Shown: positions 1-9,900 of the stretch, in pieces
How the letters are laid out: each line of letters starts with the position of its first letter
Numbering within the stretch: position 1 is the stretch's first letter
From: an uncultured Opitutia bacterium
Lineage (GTDB): Bacteria; Verrucomicrobiota; Verrucomicrobiia; Opitutales; UBA953
Direction of reading: 5' to 3'
Assembly: GCA_903829855.1 (NCBI GenBank)
Contig: CAIKRN010000262.1
Coordinates: forward strand, 1 to 22,914
Length of the DNA stretch: 22,914 nucleotides
Notes under the pieces: generated by a model
Databases searched by the model: none
Seen by the model: the letters and a program-made list of their open reading frames with translations, nothing else
Told to the model about the DNA's origin: nothing
Made by a program: the position numbers and the translations under genes

Positions 1-204
1 GAAGAGGTAGATGATGCGCTTGGCTTTCGGTTTGAAATTCGGGAAGCCGAGTCCGGGGTTGGCGGCGAAGCCCGGCGTGCTCATGAGCGAGCCGAGGGCC
101 GCGAGGCCGATGCCGCCCGCGGAGCCTTTGATGAAGGTCCGACGGGAGAGCGCCATGCGCGTCGCCATGTCTAATCCTTGGAATTGTCGATCGTTGCAGT
201 TCAT
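1..204 (-). CDS. DUF1501 protein, N-terminal part (cut by window edge)
   Basis: The first 68 codons of a DUF1501 (PF07394) family protein; the rest lies beyond the left edge. It has a twin-arginine signal: LSRRTFIKG at about residues 19-27, then a Gly/Ala-rich hydrophobic stretch and an AxA-like site near FAA. After it comes the KAKRIIYLF block, which matches KAKRVIFLC and KAKRVIHIF in the two complete DUF1501 proteins of this window. I chose the ATG at 204 because it overlaps the stop of the upstream cytochrome gene as ATGA, which suggests translational coupling; an ATG at 168 would also leave the whole Tat signal. DUF1501 function is not established; the family has been grouped with alkaline-phosphatase-like folds. 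Its constant partner is a DUF1549/DUF1553 heme protein, as here. Confidence 0.86.
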   Translation of the reverse strand, partial: MNCNDRQFQGLDMATRMALSRRTFIKGSAGGIGLAALGSLMSTPGFAANPGLGFPNFKPKAKRIIYLF

Positions 205-3200
205 TCGCGGGTCACGGTTTCGTCTAAGTTAAGGAGAACATTGGCGGTCACGGTCCAGGCGGCGACTTCCTCAGGTTTGAGGTCGGCGGCGGGCGGCGAG
301 GCGCCAGCAGCAAGCAGCTTCTTCGCTGAGGCCAGATCGTTGGCGTAGGTCTGGAGGCGCCGTTCAAGTCCCTGGCGGAGGACGGCTAGCTCCTTCGGGT
401 TGGCGTCCCGAGAGGTCACGCGATGGAAGGCCCAAGCCAAGCGCACGGAGAGATCACCGGGTTGGCGGAGGGTTAATTCCGCTAATTTACGGGCAGCCTC
501 GACGTAGGTGACTTCATTCAACAGGGACAACGCCTGAAGGGGCGTATTCGAGCGTGAGCGCTTGACCGTGCAGACTTCGCGACCGGCCGAATCAAAGAGG
601 AGCATCGAGGGCGGGGCCGCGGTACGTTTCCAAATGGTGTAAAGCGAGCGGCGATAGAGACCTTCGCCCATGTCGGGTTTATAATTGCGCATGTCGCCAT
701 AGACGCTGGTTTCGTCCCAGACGGCTTCGGGCATGTAAGGTTTCACACTCGGTCCGCCCTGTTTTTCAACGAGCAGTCCGCTGATGGCCAAGGCCTGATC
801 GCGGATGAGTTCAGCTGGCAGGCGGAAGCGAGGTCCGCGAGCGAGTAAGCGGTTGTCGGGGTCTTTCTCCAGCATGTCCTTGGTCACAGCCGCGCTGCGG
901 CGGTAGGCTGCACTCGTGAGGATGAGCTTATGCATCGCCTTCATGTCCCACTTGCGGTCAACGAACTCGACGGCCAGCCAGTCGAGAAGCGCAGGGTTAC
1001 TCGGCCACTCGGCTTGCGAGCCGAAATTCTCAGAGGTTTTGACTAAGCCGACACCGAAGAATCGTTCCCAGGCACGATTAACCCAGACGCGTCCGGTGAG
1101 TGGATGGCGGCCGCTGACGAGCCACGAGGCGAAGCCAAGTCGATTGTTGGGGGCGCCTTCAGGCAACGGCGGCAGGAAGGCTGGCAGTTTGCGTTCCACC
1201 TTGGGGCCGATGCGGTCATATTCTCCGCGGAGCAGGAGGAAGGCGTCGCGGGGTTTGTCGCTTTCCTTCATCACCATGATATTCACTGGGGCGCCCTTGG
1301 CATTATCGAGGGATGTCTTGGCGGCGGTGACTTTATCCATCGCTTGTTGGCGGGGGTGTTCCGGGCTTTCGGTGAACAGTTTGGCGATAGCCTTTCGATC
1401 GATGTCCGTGAGTTCAGCGTCTGGGCGCCCAAGGAGTCGGCGGAGGGTTTCCGACTTAGGGTCAGATTTTAGCGATAGGAGTTTGGCGTCTTGGCTCGAG
1501 GTGTTGAGGCGGAAGCGCCCGATGCTGTGACCGCCGAACGAATCATGGCGGAGCACCACGATTAATTTAGCACCCGTTGGGATGAGGGTCGGTGCCACGG
1601 TGAAGATGGCCTGACGGTGGACGCGGTTTTCGGGGATGTTGCCGCCGATGGCCCAGCCGACGCTGCCAGGCGCGGCCTTCTTGGCTTTGCCCTTGGCGGG
1701 AGGAGCTTTAGCGAGGCCAGCGATGGACCAGCCGGGTTGGTCAAAGTCGGTTTCCGCCTTGGTGATTGGCAGGGAGGAGGTTTTGCCGTCAGCCGTGACG
1801 AGACGCACATCGATAGAGCTGAGCACGAAGTTTCCGTTAGAGCCTCGGCCAAGGCTTTTTCCAGGGAGGCTATCATCTGGGAAAGCCTCCAGTCGAACCG
1901 CGGTGAGAAGTCCGGCCGCTGGCTGGGATTCGATGAGATACGTTTCTTTGGCTGGTGCTGTCCCGAGCGCGAGCCAGGTGCCATCCTCGAGTCGTTTGAA
2001 GGTGGTCCCTTGCTCGGCCGCGACTTTCTCGCCTTCTAAGATATTCCAAGGAGTGCCGCTCTGGCTGAAGGCCAAGCGTTTATCGCTCAACCATTTGTGG
2101 TAGAGTTCAGGTTGCTCGGCGGGCGTGTTATTGAGCGCAGCTTCCGCCGTCGCTAAGACGCTGGCGGCGTCGTCAATTTTCTTTTGCTCTTCCAGGGTGG
2201 GCAATGAGAGCAGTGGCGGGGTGTTGCCACCGCGTCGGGTGGTGCCGGCACCGCCGAAATCTCCCAAAACGCCAGATTCTTGGTTAGAATTAAAATAGGC
2301 GAAGAACTGGTAGAATTCTTTCTGTGTGATGGGGTCGTATTTATGGTCGTGGCAGCGACAGCAATTCATCGTCAAGGCCATCCAGGTCGACCCAGTGGTT
2401 TCCACGCGATCGATGACGTTTTCCGCAAACCATTCCTCGACGATGCGGCCTCCCTCGCCGTTGAGGCGGTGGTTACGGTGGAAAGCGGTGGCGACGATTT
2501 GATCGCGGGTGGCATTCGGCAAGAGGTCGCCCGCGAGTTGCTCAAGGGTGAATTGGTCGAACGGCTTATTGTCGTTGAAGGCCTTGATGACCCAATCGCG
2601 ATAAGGCCACATCGTGCGCTGGGTGTCGCTCTGGAAGCCGTTGCTGTCGGCGTAGCGGGCGAAATCGAGCCACTGCATCGCCATGTTCTCGCCGTAACGC
2701 GGCGAGGCGAGCAGTCGATCAACGGCTTTCGGCCAGGCCTCCGTGGAGGCGTCTCTGAGGAAGGCTTGGAGGTCGGCGTCGGTCGGCGGGAGGCCGGTCA
2801 GGTCGAGCGCAGCGCGACGGAGTAGGGTGGTTTTGGGGGCGTCTCCATTCGGGCTGAGGCCCTTGGCGGCGAGGCCTTGGGCGAGGAAAGCATCGATGGC
2901 GTTTCCGTTGGCCGGAATCGTAGGAGTGGCTGGCTTGCTTGGGGGAATGAATGCCCAGTGCCCTTGGTATTCGGCGCCTTGTTTGATCCAGCGTCGGACC
3001 GTGTCAATTTGGGCAGCGGTCAGCACCTTGTGGAAATCCGCAGGTGGCATGTGTTCATCGGCATCCTTAGTGAGGAGGCGTTCCATGACTTGACTCTTTT
3101 CTGGGTGCCCGGGGACGATGGCTGGCTTCTCGGATTTGCCGCCTTTGATCGCTGCTTCAAATGAATCTAGCCGTAGCTTGGCTTTGACCTTGGCGACATC

Positions 3201-3338
3201 GGGGCCGTGGCAAGCGAAGCAGGTGTCCGAGAAGATGGGCCGGATGTCGCGGTTGAATTCGACGCGCTCCTCGGCCGAGGCATAGGGACCAAGGGCGAGG
3301 GCGCTGAGTGCGACCAGATGGGGGAGCGAGGGGCGCAT
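201..3338 (-). CDS. PSCyt1-DUF1549-DUF1553 secreted cytochrome-type protein
   Basis: About 1045 residues, the normal size for planctomycete-type cytochrome proteins. A Sec signal peptide (MRPSLPHLVALSALALG, cleavage near ASA) precedes a PSCyt1 domain (PF07635) with heme motif CFACH at residues 40-44 and a likely distal Met in EHMPP near 97. DUF1549 (PF07583) follows at about 147-350 and contains a second CXXCH, CCRCH at 326-330, within CHDHKYDP. DUF1553 (PF07587) lies at about 735-1045, with NRAWERFFG and NTPLQALSLLN. Between them, at about 465-625, is a beta-rich insert holding a Lys/Ala/Pro-rich stretch (PPAKGKAKKAAPG). The start at 3338 is preferred over an in-frame GTG at 3377 because it begins directly at the signal peptide. 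The stop overlaps the next DUF1501 start (ATGA). Role inferred: periplasmic or surface electron transfer or oxidation linked to polysaccharide use; the reaction is unknown. Confidence 0.9.
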   Translation of the reverse strand: MRPSLPHLVALSALALGPYASAEERVEFNRDIRPIFSDTCFACHGPDVAKVKAKLRLDSFEAAIKGGKSEKPAIVPGHPEKSQVMERLLTKDADEHMPPADFHKVLTAAQIDTVRRWIKQGAEYQGHWAFIPPSKPATPTIPANGNAIDAFLAQGLAAKGLSPNGDAPKTTLLRRAALDLTGLPPTDADLQAFLRDASTEAWPKAVDRLLASPRYGENMAMQWLDFARYADSNGFQSDTQRTMWPYRDWVIKAFNDNKPFDQFTLEQLAGDLLPNATRDQIVATAFHRNHRLNGEGGRIVEEWFAENVIDRVETTGSTWMALTMNCCRCHDHKYDPITQKEFYQFFAYFNSNQESGVLGDFGGAGTTRRGGNTPPLLSLPTLEEQKKIDDAASVLATAEAALNNTPAEQPELYHKWLSDKRLAFSQSGTPWNILEGEKVAAEQGTTFKRLEDGTWLALGTAPAKETYLIESQPAAGLLTAVRLEAFPDDSLPGKSLGRGSNGNFVLSSIDVRLVTADGKTSSLPITKAETDFDQPGWSIAGLAKAPPAKGKAKKAAPGSVGWAIGGNIPENRVHRQAIFTVAPTLIPTGAKLIVVLRHDSFGGHSIGRFRLNTSSQDAKLLSLKSDPKSETLRRLLGRPDAELTDIDRKAIAKLFTESPEHPRQQAMDKVTAAKTSLDNAKGAPVNIMVMKESDKPRDAFLLLRGEYDRIGPKVERKLPAFLPPLPEGAPNNRLGFASWLVSGRHPLTGRVWVNRAWERFFGVGLVKTSENFGSQAEWPSNPALLDWLAVEFVDRKWDMKAMHKLILTSAAYRRSAAVTKDMLEKDPDNRLLARGPRFRLPAELIRDQALAISGLLVEKQGGPSVKPYMPEAVWDETSVYGDMRNYKPDMGEGLYRRSLYTIWKRTAAPPSMLLFDSAGREVCTVKRSRSNTPLQALSLLNEVTYVEAARKLAELTLRQPGDLSVRLAWAFHRVTSRDANPKELAVLRQGLERRLQTYANDLASAKKLLAAGASPPAADLKPEEVAAWTVTANVLLNLDETVTRE

Positions 3339-3392
3339 GGGGTGTGCGAGTTCTGAAAAGTTAGGTGCCCTCCACACCCTTGCAACGAGTAG

Positions 3393-3423
3393 TTAATAAA
3401 AAACCCCTCTTACGAGGGGTTTT
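3393..3423 (-). terminator. Rho-independent terminator after the DUF1080 unit
   Basis: A perfect 10-bp stem (AAAACCCCTC / GAGGGGTTTT) closes a 4-nt loop. Read on the minus strand it is followed by TTTTTTATTAAC. It starts about 20 nt after the stop of the two-domain DUF1080 gene (3444), so it should end that transcript and make the cytochrome/DUF1501 unit at 3338 to 1 a separate transcription unit. On the plus strand it is nearly symmetric, but no plus-strand gene runs into it. Confidence 0.88.
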
Positions 3424-3443
3424 GAAGCGAGCTGGGGAAGTGC

Positions 3444-4757
3444 TTATTTAGCTTCGATGGGCTTCACCGATAGATTACGGAAGCCGACGGGATCGCTGTG
3501 TCCAGCGAAACCAAAGTAGCCGTGGGTGCGGTCCTTGCCAGGGTGGGCGCTCTTGGCCATCACGGTGGTCATATCGACCTTGGAGAGGTCGCAGTCGAGG
3601 ATGAGGTAGCCATTGAGCTCCACCTTGATGGTGGAGCCAACGACGGTGACTTCTTCGAAGTTCCATTCGCCGATGGGGCGCTGGTAACCGCGGAGCGCAG
3701 CCACCATGCCGTAGGCGGAACCGTGAACCTGGCGTGGGTCGAGTTTGCCACGTACCTTGTCGTAATTGTCGTCGAGCACCTGGATTTCACACATGCCGAC
3801 ATAGGCCGTATTGCCTTCTCCCGGGTAGCGGATGCAGAAGCCGTTATTGCCGCCGACAGGAATCTTAATTTCGGAGCGAACGGAGAAGTTGGTGAGGTCA
3901 TCCTTATGGTAGAGGTTGCCGCCCTTCTTGGGCTTACAGAAAATCGCACCATCAACCACTTCGTACTCGGTGACGGCGCCGCGCCAGTCGGTCAGGTCCT
4001 TGCCGTTGAAGATGGATTTGAAGCCCTCGTTGCCATGAGCGGCCAGGATTTTGTTCGCTTCTTCGCCGCCGATTTCGCGGATGGCGATGTTGCGCCACTT
4101 AATCTGAGCACCGTGGGTTTGCAGGCAGATCGGGCCTTTGGCGGGGATGGCGGATTTACGATCGTAGTAGTTTTCGAGGATGGCGTGGTCGACGGTCTGC
4201 TTGCCGTTGAGCCAGACGCTGACGCGGGAGCCGACCATGAGGATGCGCATCGTGTTCCATTCGCCAGGTGCCTTGTCGGCGAGAACGAGAGGGTTTTTAC
4301 CAGGAGCCCCCTTGCTGTTATTCCAAAGGCCACCGGAACCGAGCTGGGCGTCGTTTTTGACTTCCTTCGGATTGGCGGGATCCCAGATTTGGACCTGCGG
4401 GCAGGCGCGGAGGTAAACGCCGGAGTCGCCGAGGGGGGCCATGTTATATTCGAGGACAAGTTCGATGTCGCCGTAATCCTTGTCGGTGGTGGCGTAGGCG
4501 CCCGTCCCTGGATTGACGAGCTCGCCGTCCTTCACGGACCAGTGCTGCGGGAATTCGTCGCGCATCTTCTTCAGGATGGCGTCCTTCTTCTCGCCGGTTT
4601 GCTTGCCGACGGAATGCGGATTGTAGCCATGCCAGCCCGTGAGGTCTTTGCCGTTAAACAAAGGCGTGAAGCCCGAGGGGGCGGTATTCGTCTGGGCGGT
4701 GGAGCAGCCCGCGAAGACAGCAGCCAGAGCGGCCAGGAGGAGGAGACGTAGTTTCAT
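3444..4757 (-). CDS. Two-domain DUF1080 lipoprotein (3-keto-disaccharide hydrolase family)
   Basis: A 437-residue lipoprotein. The lipobox is VFAGC, with Cys18 after a Leu/Ala-rich signal starting MKLRLLLLAALAA. Two DUF1080 (PF06439) domains follow: about 29-230 (GFTPLFNGKDLTGWHG to QIKWRNIAIREI) and about 243-433 (GFKSIFNGKDLTDWRG to VGFRNLSVKP). Each opens with the family signature LFNGKDLxGW or IFNGKDLxxW, and each has the GEWN block. These are concanavalin-like beta-sandwiches; characterised members cleave 3-keto-glycosides, so a role in sugar breakdown on the outer face of the cell is likely. The start at 4757 gives a complete lipoprotein signal and lies 10 nt after the stop of the upstream DUF1080 gene; longer in-frame starts would run into that gene. 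A terminator follows directly. Activity of each half is unknown; one domain may only bind sugar. Confidence 0.9.
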   Translation of the reverse strand: MKLRLLLLAALAAVFAGCSTAQTNTAPSGFTPLFNGKDLTGWHGYNPHSVGKQTGEKKDAILKKMRDEFPQHWSVKDGELVNPGTGAYATTDKDYGDIELVLEYNMAPLGDSGVYLRACPQVQIWDPANPKEVKNDAQLGSGGLWNNSKGAPGKNPLVLADKAPGEWNTMRILMVGSRVSVWLNGKQTVDHAILENYYDRKSAIPAKGPICLQTHGAQIKWRNIAIREIGGEEANKILAAHGNEGFKSIFNGKDLTDWRGAVTEYEVVDGAIFCKPKKGGNLYHKDDLTNFSVRSEIKIPVGGNNGFCIRYPGEGNTAYVGMCEIQVLDDNYDKVRGKLDPRQVHGSAYGMVAALRGYQRPIGEWNFEEVTVVGSTIKVELNGYLILDCDLSKVDMTTVMAKSAHPGKDRTHGYFGFAGHSDPVGFRNLSVKPIEAK

Positions 4758-4767
4758 ATGTTTGGGA

Positions 4768-5424
4768 TTAGAGGGGTTCGAGGGTGCAGCGCTTGACTTC
4801 AAAGGCAGCGCCTTCGACTTGGAGCCCGATGAAGCCTTCGGTCGGGTTGGCTCCGGTGGCTTTGTTTACTTCCTTGCCGTTTACGATGATGGTCACGGTG
4901 TCCTTGTCGCAGATGGTGGTAAAGGTATTCCATTCGCCGACCGGCTTTTCAGCGTCAGCGACCGGGCGGCCGATGCGGTAGCCGCGGATCTTACCCGACT
5001 TCTTATCCTTGAGTTCCGTACCGTCTTTGACGGTCGCACCGTTCCAGAAGTAGAAGTCACCCTGGCGATCATGCATACCTTGGCATTCGATGCTCTTCGG
5101 CCAGATGGCGTCCGGCGGGGTCATGTGGACGATTACCCCCGTATTGCCGGGTTTGGTGAAGCGCCACTCGACGGTGAACTTGTACTGCTTGTAGCTCTTT
5201 TCGGTGCGCAGGAAGCCGTTGGGCTTACCGGTGCAGGTAAGCAAGCCGTCCTTGATGCTCCAGGTGTCCTTGGAAGTGGCTTCGGGAAAGACCACCCAGC
5301 CGACGGTGTCCTTGCCATTGAAGAGCTCCGTCTTGGCGGAAGGGGTGGCGGCGTCAGCGGCGAAGACGTTCGCGAAGTTCGCAAACAGCAGGGTAGCCAG
5401 AAGGGCTAGGCGGGTGGGGTGCAT
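4768..5424 (-). CDS. Secreted single-domain DUF1080 protein
   Basis: A 218-residue protein with a Sec signal (MHPTRLALLATLLFANFANV, cleavage after VFA) and one DUF1080 domain at about 30-217. It opens with TELFNGKDTVGWVVFP and has TWSIKDGLLTCTGKPNGFL, then VEWRF, GNTGVIVHM and ECQGMHDRQGDFYFW, the usual core strand pattern, with GEWN at about 163-166. The family includes 3-keto-glycoside hydrolases acting outside the cytoplasm. It lies 10 nt upstream of the two-domain DUF1080 lipoprotein and is very probably cotranscribed with it. The two look like diverged paralogues, one soluble and one membrane-anchored, that may act in sequence or on different anomers (inference). The unit appears separated from the DUF1501 gene upstream by a hairpin terminator. 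No Shine-Dalgarno sequence is seen; the GAGGG just before the ATG is too close. Confidence 0.88.
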   Translation of the reverse strand: MHPTRLALLATLLFANFANVFAADAATPSAKTELFNGKDTVGWVVFPEATSKDTWSIKDGLLTCTGKPNGFLRTEKSYKQYKFTVEWRFTKPGNTGVIVHMTPPDAIWPKSIECQGMHDRQGDFYFWNGATVKDGTELKDKKSGKIRGYRIGRPVADAEKPVGEWNTFTTICDKDTVTIIVNGKEVNKATGANPTEGFIGLQVEGAAFEVKRCTLEPL

Positions 5425-5460
5425 CCCTCGAACTTACAACTTCGCGTCCACCTATGAAGG

Positions 5461-5484
5461 AAAAACGCCGAATTTTAACGGCGT
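5461..5484 (-). terminator. Likely intrinsic terminator after the DUF1501 gene
   Basis: On the minus strand a 6-bp stem, ACGCCG / CGGCGT, closes an 8-nt AT loop (TTAAAATT) and ends in a run of five T residues. It begins about 19 nt after the DUF1501 stop. The stem is short, so termination may be partial and some read-through into the DUF1080 pair is possible. No T run follows on the plus strand. Confidence 0.62.
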
Positions 5485-5502
5485 ATAAGTGTCGTTTACC
5501 GC

Positions 5503-6942
5503 TTACGCCATGATGCCGTTGACGGGCTTTCCGGCAATGCCTGTCAGGCGAACATCGAGGCCTTGGTACTTTACGCTCAACTGTCGATGGTCGATGCCCA
5601 TCAGCTGAAGCATGGTGGCGTGGAGGTCGTGCACATCGACGACGTTCTCAACGGCGTGGTAGCCCAACTCGTCCGTGGCGCCGTAAGTGGTGCCGGCTTT
5701 GACGCCGCCGCCGGCCATGAACACGCTGTAACCAGCAATATGGTGATCGCGGCCGGATCCCTGGCCCATGGGCGTGCGTCCGAATTCACCGCCCCAGAGG
5801 ATGAGGGTGTCCTCAAGCATGCCGCGTTCTTTCAAATCACGAATCAAGGCGGCGGTGGCTTTGTCCACATCTTCAGCGCCCATCTTCATGCCGTTCTCGA
5901 GATTGCCGTGGAGATCCCAGGCGCGGTGGTAGAGCTGGATCATGCGTACACCGCGTTCGGCAAGTCGGCGTGCCATGAGGCAATTGGAGGCGAAGGAGCC
6001 GTCGCCGATTTCCTTGATGCCGTACGATTCGATGGTCTTGGCGGATTCGCTTTTGAAATCGAGTAACTCGGGCACGCTCGACTGCATCTTAAAAGCCATT
6101 TCATATTGCGCGATGCGCGTGGCGATCTCGGGGTCGACGGTTTCTTCGGCGAGTTGTCCGTTGAGTCGACGAATCTCATCGATGACTTGGCGTTGGGTGC
6201 TTTGGCAGACGCCTTCCGGATTGCCGATGTAGTGGACGGCTTCGCCTTTGGACTGGAATTGAATGCCTTGGTATTTACTCGGGAGGACGCCGCTGGACCA
6301 CTGGCGGGCCGAAATGGGCTGCTGGCCGGTACGACCAGTGGAAGTAAGAACGATGTAGCCAGGCAGGTTCTCAGTCTCCGCGCCGAGGCCGTAGAGGAGC
6401 CAGGAACCCATGCAGGGGCGCCCCTTGATGATGGAGCCGGTATTGATAAAGGCGTGGGCCGTATCGTGGTTGATCTGCTCCGTCTTCAGCGAGCGAATGA
6501 CGCACATCTCGTCGGCGACGCTGCCGATGTGCGGGAAAATATCCGTCATCTCCATGCCGGATTTGCCCCACTTCTTAAATTCGAAGGAGCCACCGCGGGC
6601 CTTGAGCACCGTATTTTGAAGCTGGGCGATTTGTTGCCCCTTCGTGAATGACTCAGGGAAGGGTTGGCCATCGAGTTTTTTCAGGACGGGCTTGTTGTCG
6701 AAAAGCTCGAGATGAGGCGGGCCGCCAGCCATGCAGAGGAAGATGACGCGCTTTGCTTTGACGGGGAAGTGGGGCGAACGGAGGAAGCCTTTCGAAAAGC
6801 CGGAGGCGGGCGGGGCGCCGGCAGCGCTCGCCTTGGCGGCGAGCATCGCAAAGGCCGCTCCACCGAGCCCGTAGGCACTCTTGGTCAGGAAGCTGCGCCG
6901 ATTGATGGACAGCGCGTGGGAGATGGGATCGTAAGGCTTCAT
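5503..6942 (-). CDS. DUF1501 protein with Tat signal
   Basis: A 479-residue DUF1501 (PF07394) protein. Its twin-arginine signal (INRRSFLTKSAYGLGG, about residues 13-28) ends near ASAAG. The conserved opening block KAKRVIFLCMAGGPPHLELF is at about 63-82. Later signatures are WGGEFGRTP at 383-391, GRDHH at about 397-401, MAGGGVKAG and VHDLHATMLQLMG at 437-449. These His/Asp-rich motifs suggest a metal-dependent alkaline-phosphatase-like fold, but no reaction is known. The start at 6942 is 2 nt after the stop of the upstream cytochrome gene (TAATCATG), which favours it over a longer frame reaching into that gene. A hairpin terminator follows. The Tat signal implies export in folded form, whereas its heme partner has a Sec signal. 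Confidence 0.9.
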   Translation of the reverse strand: MKPYDPISHALSINRRSFLTKSAYGLGGAAFAMLAAKASAAGAPPASGFSKGFLRSPHFPVKAKRVIFLCMAGGPPHLELFDNKPVLKKLDGQPFPESFTKGQQIAQLQNTVLKARGGSFEFKKWGKSGMEMTDIFPHIGSVADEMCVIRSLKTEQINHDTAHAFINTGSIIKGRPCMGSWLLYGLGAETENLPGYIVLTSTGRTGQQPISARQWSSGVLPSKYQGIQFQSKGEAVHYIGNPEGVCQSTQRQVIDEIRRLNGQLAEETVDPEIATRIAQYEMAFKMQSSVPELLDFKSESAKTIESYGIKEIGDGSFASNCLMARRLAERGVRMIQLYHRAWDLHGNLENGMKMGAEDVDKATAALIRDLKERGMLEDTLILWGGEFGRTPMGQGSGRDHHIAGYSVFMAGGGVKAGTTYGATDELGYHAVENVVDVHDLHATMLQLMGIDHRQLSVKYQGLDVRLTGIAGKPVNGIMA

Positions 6943-6944
6943 GA

Positions 6945-9900
6945 TTAGTAGCGGGTAATCGCTTCGTGGGAATTGAGGATGACGCGGCACGCCTGCGTCC
7001 AGGCGGCGACTTCGATGGGGTCGGCCGCGGGAGCGGCGGCGAAGCCGACTTTCATCAGTTTAGCGGCTTCGGCTGGGTGCGCTTTATAATAGGCGGTCTG
7101 GTCCGTGATGAGTTTACCGAGGGAGTCGCGTTCGGATGCTTTGATTTCTCGTCCCACGGCGAGGCGGAAGCTTAGGGCCAATCGGTCGGTGCCGGCAGGG
7201 GTGGTGAGTAGGCGAGCGGCCATCACGCGAGCAGCTTCCACGAAGGTCGGGTCGTTCAGTAAGGTGAGCGCTTGCTGCGGCGTGTTGCTGTAGTTGCGCA
7301 GGGCGGTGCACTCGTCGCGGGCCGGTGCATCGAAATTAATGAGCATCGGGTGGAGGAACATCCGCTGCCAGTGCATGTAGAGCCCTCGCCGCCATTGGCT
7401 ATCGTCGGTACTCGCGATATAAGTACGGTTCGGGAATTGGATGGGCTCGTAGTAGCCCGCGGGCTGATAGGGTTTCACGCTTGGACCGCCGATGTCTTTG
7501 AGGTTGATTAAGCCAGCGATGAACAAGGCGTTATCGCGGACAAATTCAGCGTCGAGGCGCCGGGGGTTTTGCGAGGCGAGCAGGCGGTTATTGGGATCGA
7601 GCTCCTTCAGATCTGGCCGCAGGCTACTACTTTGGCGGTAGGTGCGGCTGGTGACCATCAGTTTGACCATCCGTTTCATATCCCACCCTTTGTCGCGAAA
7701 TTCGACCGACAGCCATTCGAGTAACTCAGGATGGGAGGGAGGGTCGCCCTGTGAGCCGAGGTCATCGAGGGCGGCACTGAGTCCAGAGCCATAGTATTGT
7801 TGCCAGAGGCGATTCATGACCGCACGGGCGGTGATGGGATTGTCCTTGGAGGTAATCCAGTTGGCGAGGTCGAGGCGGGTGAGGCGTTTCTCCGGGGTGC
7901 TTTCCCGGCGGCCTGGAAGAAAGGATGGAGTGCTGGGCAGGACAACCGGTCCAGACACATCAAGGAAGTTGCCGCGGGGGAGCACGCGTACGGTCAGGGG
8001 GGCGACGGACTTGGTCGTCATCGACCAGGCGAATCCTTCGTATTGCCAGCGAATGCGGCTGGCGATTGCGCGGGCTTTCTCAAGCGCAGGGCGATCGCTG
8101 GCTCGTGAGTAGAGGAAGCTTCCTGTGCTGGCTGGAGATGGCTGACCCGTCTTAAGCGCGGTTAGAAAGCCTCCATCCGTGACCTTGAGCGGGTCGTGGT
8201 GTGAGATCGGTGAGACCGAGACTTTGAATGACAAGGCGGCGGAGCTCTCGAAGTGGACGACGAACTTCTCGTCCTTCTTCAGGGTGATCGGGGAGTCGAG
8301 GAGCCAGACAGCATGGACATCGGCATCGGGCATCTTCAGGGTCCAGCCGGTGACGATGTCGACCGCTTCGACGGTGCTGTTATAGCGGGGCTCGCGATGG
8401 GAGGCATCGGCGAGGAAGAAACCCACGGGGCGTTCTTTGCCCTTGGCATCCGCGATGCCGAAGCGCGCGGTGATATTGCTGGTGGCGTCCAGGGCGAGTG
8501 AGCCTTTCGGGATGTCGATACGGACCGAGGCGATGGGCGTGGCGGTCGGTGCCAGGCTCATCGCGAAGTCTTCGCCTTTGGCGACGCCGCGTTTCAACTG
8601 AATGGGTTCACCGGCCGCAAACTCGGTGGGCATCACGGGCGCAACCGGCTTCTTGACGGCCGCTGTCGCGTTGGTGTTTTTGGGGGCAGCTTTGGCGGGT
8701 GCCGGTGGGGCGGCTTTGTGCAGGAAACTTCCACTGGGGGTAACGAGGCCAGAAGGGTGGGCGGTCAGGAATTCGTTGGTTTCTTTGAGCCAGGCCGCGA
8801 ACGCGGTGCGTTTCTGGTCGTCGGCCTGAATCGACTGGGTGAGCTGAGCATAGTGCGCCTGCAGTTCCGCGCGGCCTTCTTGGTCCTTCTTGGAGAGGTA
8901 CGCGTTCTTCGAGCGGACTTCTGGGGCGAAGGGGTGTTCATTGCCAACGCCCTTGAGTTCGGGCTCGGGGGTATAGGAGTAGTCTGCATAGACACCCCAT
9001 TGTTTTACGTCCGCGAAGAAGGATTGAAGTGAATAGAAGTCAGCCGACTTGATGGGGTCGAATTTATGATCATGGCACTCGGCGCAACCGAAGGTACTGC
9101 CGAACCACGCGTTGGAAACCGAGCGAACGCGTTCGGCGCCATACTTGGCTAAGTATTCCTTGGCCTGGGCGCCGCCTTCGCGGGTCATCATGTTTAAGCG
9201 ATTGTAGCCGCTCGCGACGCGTTGTTCTTCCGTCGGGTTGGGCAGGAGATCGCCGGCAAGTTGTTCTTGGGTGAAGGTGTCGAACGGCTTATTGGTGTTA
9301 AACGCGTTGATGACGTAATCTCGGTACGGAAAGATGCGCTGGTTTTGGTCACCGTGGTAACCGACCGTGTCGGCGAAGCGGGCAATATCGAGCCACCAGA
9401 CGGCCATGCGTTCGCCGAAGTGTGGCGAAGCCATCAGTCGATCCACCTGTTTTTCATAAGCGGTGGGGGAGTGGTCTTGGACGAAGGCGGCCGTCTCTTC
9501 GGGCGTGGGTGGAAGGCCGAGTAAATCGAGCGAGACTCGGCGGAGGAGGCGCTCTTTGTTCGCTTCGGCCGAGGGGGTGATTTTCTTCTCGGCGAGTTTG
9601 GCACCGACAAAGGCGTCGATGGGGTTGTGGCCTCCCGCTGGCATCGCCGGCACCGTGGGTGCTTCCAGTGGCTTGTAGGACCAGTGCGGCTCATAGGAGG
9701 CACCTTGAGCAATCCAGCGCTTGAAGAGGGCTTTTTGTTTTTCGGTAAGGTTCTTATGGGATTCCTTATTGGGCATCACTTCGTCGGCATCCTGCGAATA
9801 GAGCCGCTTGATGACTTCGCTCTCTTCGGGTTTGCCGGGGACGATCGCAATGGCCCCGCTCTTCCCGGCTTTTAAGGCATCCTCCCGGAGGTCGAGCCGG

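Noticed and set aside
3351..3386. Possible promoter for unit D on the minus strand, TTGCAA and TAACTT with 16-nt spacing
   Set aside because: Only about half the positions match the consensus and promoter motifs in this lineage are unknown to me; a chance match is likely.
3498..4751. A 417-codon open frame on the plus strand
   Set aside because: It lies wholly antisense to the two-domain DUF1080 lipoprotein, has no recognisable family motif or signal, and is explained by the GC-rich codon use of the real gene.
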